A DNA stretch of 64,000 nucleotides from Pseudeuparius sepicola. Its lineage: Eukaryota > Arthropoda > Insecta > Coleoptera > Anthribidae. The notes beneath the pieces are model-generated. The model ran no database searches and had not been told where the DNA came from. It worked only from the letters and a program-made list of their open reading frames with translations. Positions 57,292 through 64,000 of this stretch are shown here, piece after piece (the first letter of the stretch is position 1; every line of letters starts with the position of its first letter). The translations under genes were made by a program, and so were the position numbers. The DNA is taken from positions 68,306,692-68,370,691 of the forward strand of contig OY987299.1 in the NCBI GenBank assembly GCA_963920635.1. The letters run 5' to 3'.

Positions 57292-58424
57292 ACTTGTAAA
57301 TTATTGCTCAATAAACTGTAAATTATGTTGTGTTCATTCTTTCCTTAATTGGTTACCTTTTTATAGTAAAGTTTGAATAATAATTCATGTCTAAAATTAT
57401 ATTATCATTTTCTTTTTGTTAATGACAAATATTCAGAACCTAAAAAGAAGAAACGTTCTACAATCATAGCAGAGAGACCGGAGAGGCGGGTCCCGTGTGG
57501 AAGGGACGTGAGGTCGCGAAGCGGGCGAACATCGCGGCGGCAAAGCCGCAGCATGGCCGATGCTCCGAGTTTAATAAACGAACACACCATTTCCAATTAT
57601 ACATAATATGGCAGATTTTCCGCTGTCGCCTTCACTAATCCTTGCGCCATACTTTGAAAAGTTCGATTTGCTATGTAAAAGACTATTCAAATAATAACAC
57701 AAACTTGCAGTGCAAATTTGACCTGTATAAGTAAGTTCTCACACGTCAAACGTTGAGTGTCAAATGAATCGTCATAAATAAGCAGTATTGCCAAACTTGC
57801 ATGGCCGTTTACCTGGCGACCGGGGTCGTATAGAATGTATTAATTTAATGATAATATTTTTGTTAATTACCATGATCTGCATTGAAATTATATTGAAAGA
57901 TATTAACAATAATAAATTCTTTTAATAAAAGTTACAACAGGTATTTAATAATACCATAATATGCTAACAAACTATATCAGAATTCCAGTAAAAATTATGA
58001 AATACCCCTTGTATAAGGAAGGGCAACTACGTCACAACCTTTGGCGGGAAAGTATTATTTATAAAATTACAGCAAATCTAAAGCAAATATGAAAAAAGTG
58101 AAAGACACGGGTCGATTTTTTTCTAATTTTCTACCGATAGATAAAAAAAATAATATTTTTGTCCGAAGTATACGAGCCTATTGAAGATTAATAACTAACA
58201 AGCAGCTGAGAAAGTTATATGCACCCCGAAAAAAGTAAACAGACTGGAGACTGGACCACGTTCCTGTCCCGACCGACAGTCGAGTTTAGATCTTAAAACG
58301 AGGATGGGCAATTATATTACAAAAGGGGACATATGCACTAAGAGGCTACCAAATATTGACAGAAATTCTGCCTCAAGGATATGATTTTAGCTATTTTTGT
58401 ACCCGCACTTATCGAATACCTATA
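57292..58424. other. Unassigned DNA with a GC-rich basic ORF
   Basis: A GC-rich island at 57470-57570 contains a frame (57435-57606) reading EPKKKKRSTIIAERPERR, RSRSGRTSRRQSRS and MADAPSLINEHTISNYT. It follows an acceptor-like ATATTCAG and is itself followed by stop codons. It could be a short terminal exon or an unrecognised repeat such as an LTR fragment. The rest is AT-rich and shows nothing. Confidence 0.3.
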
Positions 58425-60536
58425 CAGGGTGTTTCTTAAGTACGTCTCAATAATTACTGAGATTCAGGGAGTTGTAGTTCTGTTTTTGAAATTTAATTAT
58501 GCTAATATCTCCCAAAATAATAAAGCTGCTGAACTGTATTTTGGTACTGATGTGTTGGAAATGTCAATTTCTACGTATCTCACACAGACCGCCACTTGTG
58601 CTGTTAATAGATGATGTTTATTGAAAAAGAACCAAGTGCCAATTCGTTGTTTTGAGTAATTGGGCATTAAAGATTTTTAAAAAATTATAAATATTTAATA
58701 ATTCTCCTTACATGTTTGTTAAAGGAATGTTAAGATAAGAATCTATATGATTTGGTTAGTTATAAAAGCACCAGTTAGTTTTAGGGAATTTTTGGTGGAT
58801 GGTACTTTTCAATAAACATTTTTAAATTGATTTTTCCATTCTAAAAAATAATGATGAAAATTGTCATTATATTACCATAAAAAATGCATTGGTTTTAGAA
58901 AATAATGTTAAACCTTAATAATTATTCAAAGGTCTACATAATTTTATATAAAGATAACCAACTACCATATTATCATTAATGTCACTTGATTCTTTTTATA
59001 GTAAGGAATGGGTCACTTGGTTCTTTGTAGTAAAGAATGGGGCAACATGGTTTATTGTTTTGGTTAATAGCTTTCCTAAGAACAGGTTTTGATCCCTCAC
59101 ACATTTTATTTACTTGTTGAAACAAGAAACAAAAATAACAACCAAATAACAGGGACACATTCAAAACAACAAATACCTAAAGAAAACCAAATGACATACA
59201 AAGTTTAATGTAAAAGGTTATGTCGCTTGGGTAAGTTTAAATAAATTAAAAATCACTTGTTTTTCATATGTCGTTTGGACCTTTGCCTCATAGATGGCGA
59301 CACATGTAAAATTGAGTTTCGATCTTTTACAAGGAAAATAGATAATTGGCAATCATGCAAAACAACAACAAATAGTAACCACATACACATGTTTCATGCT
59401 ACTTAGCAATCATCAGTACGGTGTAATATTAACCAAATCAAAATTAAAGGCATGATTTGGGAAGCAACAAATGAAGTCCAGGCAGGAGCCAACAGCACAT
59501 TTGCAGCTTCAGTCAGCACATACCCTGGATTTGGGGCTTGTACTAACATCGCCATGGAGGCTGCTAAAGCGACCTGCGTGGAAATCTCCATAACCCAAAA
59601 TATGACAATAAGGATGTAAGATTAGTGAGTCCTGCACTCACTAATCTTACATCCTTATTGGATCTTTTTACAGAAATTAAATTAGACCCTGTTGTAAAAC
59701 ATGGTGCCCTTTGTCAATTTTTTTAAATTCGGCCCTCCCTTTTCAATAAACTTCATCAGTTTGTGAATTGCGTTTTTACTTATCTTTTTGGTCTTGAAGG
59801 TACATCATTTTAGCACATCTTTCCATTTGCCAACAAAAGTGTAGGTATATTGTAAATTGGCAAAACGTGCCCCAAAACACCTCTTAACTCCAACATTCGA
59901 AACAAACTTTCCACCTACTACTTTCAAATGTAGATAAAATGTACATTCAAAATGAAGAAAAAATGCCAAATGGACATTGGTCAGAACACCATTGGTTTTC
60001 TTGAAATAGGGTGTGCAGATTTTGTCAAATTCAATCCTTTCCATTTTGAAAGCAAATAATTTTTGGTACATTGTTCATAGGGATTTTTTTCTCACTTTAA
60101 ACGGTACAATTATTTATCTGTAACATTTGAAAGCAGTAGGTGAAAATTTTATATTTTGGATGAAACAAATATATTTTTGAAGGCAAATGAAAATATGTAG
60201 TAAAATGATAGACCTGCAAGACCAGAAAGATAACGTCAAAAAAGTTACGAGTACAATCATGATCCAAAAACAATGAAAGTGGCGCCTTCTGGCGAGATAC
60301 ACAGATTGACTTTTTCAGCTTATTCTCCAACCCCAAAAATACAGCACTGCCAAATTTCAGTTCAGCAGCTTGAGTATTTTGGAAGATATTGCCATAATTC
60401 AATTAAAAAAAGAACTACAACGCCCTGTATCTCAGTACCTATTGAGATTTGTCCTGTAGTTGTTAAGCTCAATCGTAATATTTTGGCACAAGGGTTAACC
60501 TTCTGCATTTTCTACAAGTACTTGGGAAACACCCTG
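58425..60536. mobile_element. 2.1-kb TA-flanked element with long TIRs, non-autonomous
   Basis: The ends CAGGGTGTTTCTTAAGTACG and the inverse of CAGGGTGTTTCCCAAGTACT are flanked by TA (58423-58424 and 60537-60538). Homology of the arms extends about 190-270 bp inward (TACTGAGAT-CAGGG-GTTGTAGTTCT, CAAGCTGCTGAACTG), with about 60 bp extra in the right arm. The interior has no transposase; it holds a perfect hairpin at 59606-59660 and short frames without motifs. Confidence 0.75.
59606..59660. repeat. Perfect 25-bp inverted repeat with 5-nt loop
   Basis: The arms 59606-59630 and 59636-59660 are exact reverse complements (GGATGTAAGATTAGTGAGT within the left arm) around CCTGC. No T-run follows, so a terminator reading is not supported. 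Confidence 0.9.
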
Positions 60537-61270
60537 TATATTCTGGGTAATATAGTAGATTAAAGTAACCATAGATAGTCAGAAGCATTGTTGAAATCGT
60601 AAAGAATCCCGCTACACCAACTTTCATACTTGGTGCGAAAACAAATTACTTTGAATTGAAGTATAGGTATTTTAATTTTGTTGTTAGTTTTTATACAAAA
60701 TATTTGGTGTAGTGTGCGGAAATTTCAACAATGGTTCTGACAGTCTATGTGTAGCTTTGTCTATGGTAATATATAAGAAGACGGAAGGCCTATAAATGAT
60801 AAATAATAGTCCTTTGTTTGATGATTGTAAAGACAGTGGGGGGCTGATTTTCAATTGATTAATAAAAAAAAACTAGCTTGATTTACATTGGTGAGCTGCC
60901 GCCTAATTTGCCTTGGCAGATTTTGCATCTTTGCATCTACAGAGTCCCACTTTGAAGTGATACACCCTTATAAAATTATTATTTGTGAATCGAGTTTAAA
61001 AAACTTTTTTTGTTAGTTAGGTCTCTAAAAATGTCATTTGATGCATCTTCCAGATTTTTTTAAAACCAAACACCTAGCCAACTGCGATATATTTTATACC
61101 CCTAAAATGTTGAAAAACATTTTAGGCATTTTTTCATTCTAAAACTGATATCATAGCGCGATTCAGCATCCCCAAAAACCCCTATATACCAGATTTTGTA
61201 AGATAATATCCATGAATAAATTTTCTATGGATACGCAAAGTTTCGAAAATAGCCGGAAAAACTTAAGTAA
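60537..61270. other. No gene; decayed shared-core fragment and an 11-bp hairpin
   Basis: A stem CCTAAAATGTT/AACATTTTAGG with GAAA loop occupies 61101-61126. The following bases (CATTTTTTCATTC, CCCCAAAAACCCCTATATAC) resemble the cores of the foldbacks at 16553, 27119 and 37687, but no second arm or ends are seen. Confidence 0.5.
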
Positions 61271-62863
61271 TTTGAACAAATTTCCGACAATGTTCTCAGG
61301 AAAGGTGTAAGGTATTTAACAAAAAAAATTGGACAGCAAAGCAATGTATTAGGTAGGTAGATTCTTTGTCGCAATGTCGTAGGAAATGTATTCCTATAAA
61401 ATCGAAGGGAGCCATGGATCGATCAAACAATGCAACCATCTTTAGATTGAAAGTGACAGAAGCAATTATTAGTAATAATATCAACACCGTGAAATTTAAA
61501 ATGGATGAACTACGATTAAGTTTGCAAGAAAAAATCGAAATTGTTTTACTTGCTGGTGATAATATTCGATCGTACGACACCCAAATCGACAACAAATTCA
61601 GTTTGTTACTGTAGGAAGAATATTTAAAGCATTTTCTCAAACAGGTAAACCAATTTCTAATTTAATTATTCAAGTTGTTTTTTCTTACAAGTCAATTTTA
61701 GGGTGTGTTACCATACACGACCACAATGTAAATAATCGACAAAATGCAAATGACGAGACAATTTTAGACTTTTTGTAAGACTTTTTGTAAGAAATGCAGG
61801 AAGGGTTTTAAATTTGACAAAATCCACTATTTGGAGAGTGCTGAAAAGACACAAACTAAAACCTTTTAAAGCAAAATTTTTAAATACCTTAGAGGCTGGT
61901 GATGATTTTCATAGGCTAGAATATAGTCTTTGGATGCAGGGGAACTTTCTTAATAATAGGAACTTTCTTAAGAAAATTCTGTATACCAACGAAGCAACCT
62001 TTACTACCAATAGCATTGTGTGTAGTCAAAATACCCGCCAATGGGCTCAAGATAATCCCAATTTTACAATAGACTGTAAAAGACAATATTCTTTTAAAAT
62101 TAATGTATTTTGTTGTATTTTAAATGAAACTATTATCGGACCATTCTTTTTTCGTAAAAAATTGGATGGAGAGCGTTTCCTACATTTTTTGAATAATGAG
62201 TTTTGGAATGCAATTGAAGAACTGCCCCTTTTTGAAAAGGCTTAATTTACATGTGCAATTGGATGGTGCTCCAATTCACAACACAAGAGAAGTTCGGCAA
62301 TGGTTGGATCAATTTTTTCGTGAAAAGTGGATTGGACGACAGAGCACTTTAATAAGATGGCCGCCCAGATCGCCTGATTTGACCCCGCTTGATTATTATT
62401 TCTGGGGCAGAATTAAGAACAGTTTATAAAACTCGACCTCAAAATGTTGATGAGTTTGTCTTCGAATTAGGGAAGCTTGCCGTGAAATTACAAGAGTAGA
62501 GTTAAAAAACGTATTAGCCAATAATAGACGAAGAATAGAAAAATGCGTGCTTTTAAATGGCGGACAAGTGGAAAAAACTAAGATATAATATATAAAGTTG
62601 AAAGTTCTTGTTAACTCGATAATAAACTGTGTTGATGCTTTTTGCTTGCTGTTGTTAGTTAATTTGTTGTTAATTTTGTGTCATATCGTCTCGCAGACAC
62701 CACTATTACTATTGTTAGATTTATGGTACCATCGAGTTTTACAAGAATATTTCGATTAATTTTAAAACTGCTTTGAAACAAAATATTTAATAAATTGCAT
62801 TACCGTCTAGTTTTTTTTGTTGAATACACCTTTCCTGACAACATTGTCGGAAATTTGTTCAAA
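61271..62863 (+). mobile_element. Decayed mariner-like transposon, 1.6 kb
   Basis: TIRs of about 40 bp (TTTGAACAAATTTCCGACAA ... TCAGGAAAGGTGTA) stand at 61271 and, inverted, end at 62863. They enclose a relic transposase of the same broad type as the intact copy at 54.5-55.6 kb but clearly another family. The flanking TA is not clear. Confidence 0.85.
61495..62580 (+). pseudogene. mariner-like transposase relic
   Basis: It begins FKMDELRLSLQEKIEIVLLA (HTH start, about 61495), and a shift follows after IRSY. VGRIFKAFSQTGKPI lies in another frame near 61610-61650. Then come TKSTIWRVLKRHKLKPFKAK (61814 on), a core YTNEATFTTNSIVCSQNTRQ where the first catalytic Asp is Asn (TNEA versus TDEA), KINVFCCILNETIIGPFFF, and after a shift near 62230 LDGAPIHN (second Asp) and WPPRSPDLTPLDYYFWG (third Asp 42 residues on). 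The end EKTKI is near 62580. At least three frameshifts, so non-functional. Confidence 0.85.
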
Positions 62864-62956
62864 TTGTGAGATAAATCACTTTAGAAGAAACTTTAGAAAT
62901 TACCTTTCCCTCCCAATAGTAGAATTGCTAGTAATATTAACTGTAAATTATTTTAG

Positions 62957-63260
62957 CTAGAAACTTTCTTCCTTGATAAGGAAGAGTCGGCTACTCTGGA
63001 GGGGAATTCACCAGATTCAGAAGTGTCTGATGATGAGCCTTTAGATGGAAATAATTTCTTGAAGCGCTCTTTGAAAATAGGTAATTTAGATTGTGTCAAT
63101 GTACAAACTAAGCCATTAAAAGGAATCACGAATCATTTTGAATATTTTGTCCCATCAAAATGGGATACCTTAGATCCTGAAGAAGTCAGTTCTCAAGCTG
63201 TATCTACAAAACAAATATTCCTTATGGAAATGGACAGTGAAGCTAATAGACATCAAATAG
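62957..63260 (+). CDS. Candidate internal exon of an unidentified protein
   Basis: An acceptor (TTATTTTAG, ending 62956) and a consensus donor (AAATAG|GTGAGT) bound a 304-bp frame without stops. It reads LETFFLDKEESATLEGNSPD, SEVSDDEPLDGNNFLKRSLK, HFEYFVPSKWDTLDPEEVSS and QIFLMEMDSEANRHQIG. The composition (acidic, Ser/Asp-rich, then W/F/Y motifs) is protein-like and unlike the repeat shadows. The exon ends in phase 1. It could belong to a host gene or to a domesticated or unlisted transposon. I do not recognise it, and no partner exon is seen. Confidence 0.4.
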
Positions 63261-63873
63261 GTGAGTCTGCCTACATAAAATTTACAATGTATCTAATTCC
63301 AATTTTATATTAGCATAATTTAATGTACAGTAGGGGAGTTGTGATTTAGTGAACTCATTCCGGGAAAGCAATTTTACTATTTGGGGGGTGTTCACTTTTG
63401 TGAGGTTTGAAATTTTATATTAGCACCTATTCATTCAAAACATAACGGCTAATTTTTTACCTTGCATACCGGTCGCCGATCTTCTTGATTTTTTTTTCCA
63501 AATATGTGTATTTTGGGCCGCAGATCACGAAAATCACAACCAAAATTGGGGCAAACACTTATTTTCCAAGATATAAGCCTGTTTTCGGTCAATTAGATCA
63601 CTCAGAACTGAACTGCTGTTGGAACAAACCCTTTGTCAAACCTAAGTTTATATTTTGTGGTTTGAAGTTGAGTATTTATGAGCGAGTATGTTGGTAACAA
63701 CACTGTATCGCGCGAATCAGAGCTAACTTTTCAATTTTAAATTTTAAATATATTTTCCACCTAATATTTTGATAAAATTATTTTATAATTTTTTAAAAAC
63801 GGTAATGAATTTAACCCAGTATGGTTTGTGAATTTGATATTTTTGTTTTCTTTCTTTATTTCTGACAAATTTA
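63261..63873. other. No gene recognised
   Basis: AT-rich, presumably intronic if the preceding exon is real. Short frames here show no motif. Confidence 0.35.
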
Positions 63874-64000
63874 CCCCCTTAGTGTGGAATTCGAAAGTGA
63901 TGGGCGTGCCATATGAAAAAGGAAGGGGCATTCGCCCCTTAGTGCTGCAGTCAAAAGCAATGGGCGCTGCCGTATGAGAAAAGAAGGGGACATATGCGAA
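63874..64000. repeat. Minisatellite, unit about 60 bp, running off the window
   Basis: Two units (63874-63934 and 63935 to the edge) share CCCCTTAGTG, AAAG(T/C)(G/A)ATGGGCG, GCC(A/G)TATGA and AAGGGG. The second is a few bases longer. The array probably continues outside the window. Confidence 0.65.

Noticed and set aside
57435..57606. Basic NLS-like exon (EPKKKKRS...SRSGRTSRRQSRS)
   Set aside because: Not called as a gene: no donor or partner exon, it sits in a GC island that may be an LTR or repeat remnant, and the reverse strand is equally open. Recorded only as a note in the gap entry.
59403..59591. Hydrophobic 62-codon minus-strand frame
   Set aside because: It lies inside a TIR element, shows no repeat of the frame elsewhere and has no recognisable transmembrane-protein context.
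59606..59660. Rho-independent-type terminator
   Set aside because: The hairpin is strong, but this is eukaryotic DNA and no T-run follows.

Overview
The window looks like a repeat-rich stretch of an arthropod nuclear genome, most likely an insect. It is AT-rich, has GT-AG introns, and contains no bacterial operons, tRNA or rRNA genes, or CRISPR array that I can see. Nearly everything recognisable is a transposable element: non-LTR retrotransposons, Penelope-like elements (PLEs), a piggyBac, Tc1/mariner elements, THAP/DDE elements of the PIF/Harbinger (ISL2EU-like) type, LTR pieces and many short palindromic non-autonomous elements. Only two exon-like stretches (about 13.5 kb and 63 kb) might be host genes, and I cannot name either. 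The species cannot be fixed from the sequence alone.

0-13 kb: a broken LINE on the minus strand (ORF1 with a Cys/His finger, then endonuclease-RT) runs off the left edge. It is followed by a decayed CXC-type protein remnant and gene-free DNA with small inverted-repeat elements, including a Harbinger-type MITE with a TAA target duplication. 13-20 kb: a possible host 5' exon, an LTR-like patch, a 700-bp foldback, then a two-exon THAP+DDE transposase gene broken by one stop codon and preceded by a compact promoter-like cluster. 20-31 kb: two long foldback elements, one enclosing a decayed RT C-terminus/nuclease fragment. 31-35 kb: a 1.3-kb solo LTR flanked by CTAT, and a decayed Tc1 element.

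34.6-45.6 kb is a stack of insertions. A minus-strand LINE (coiled-coil/zinc-knuckle ORF1, EN-RT ORF2) is split by a piggyBac between its ORFs and, inside the RT, by a palindromic PLE-type inverted dimer with a 13-bp target duplication. One arm of that dimer was hit by a 3.8-kb TA-flanked element, which itself carries a 411-bp TA-flanked MITE.

46.5-57.3 kb: an internally deleted THAP/DDE copy that keeps its splice sites, an LTR promoter/primer-site region with tandem duplications, then two closely related PLEs (RT + GIY-YIG) arranged head to head. The right PLE has an open reading frame interrupted only by a 1.59-kb mariner with an intact transposase (41 residues between the second and third catalytic Asp). 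57-64 kb: a 2.1-kb long-TIR element, a long perfect hairpin, a second, decayed mariner, an unidentified acidic exon and a minisatellite at the edge.

The most notable signal is a hammerhead-ribozyme-like core at five places, in two different PLE-type sequences. Each has a self-complementary miniature stem III and sits either in the PLE terminal repeats or in the palindromic dimer.
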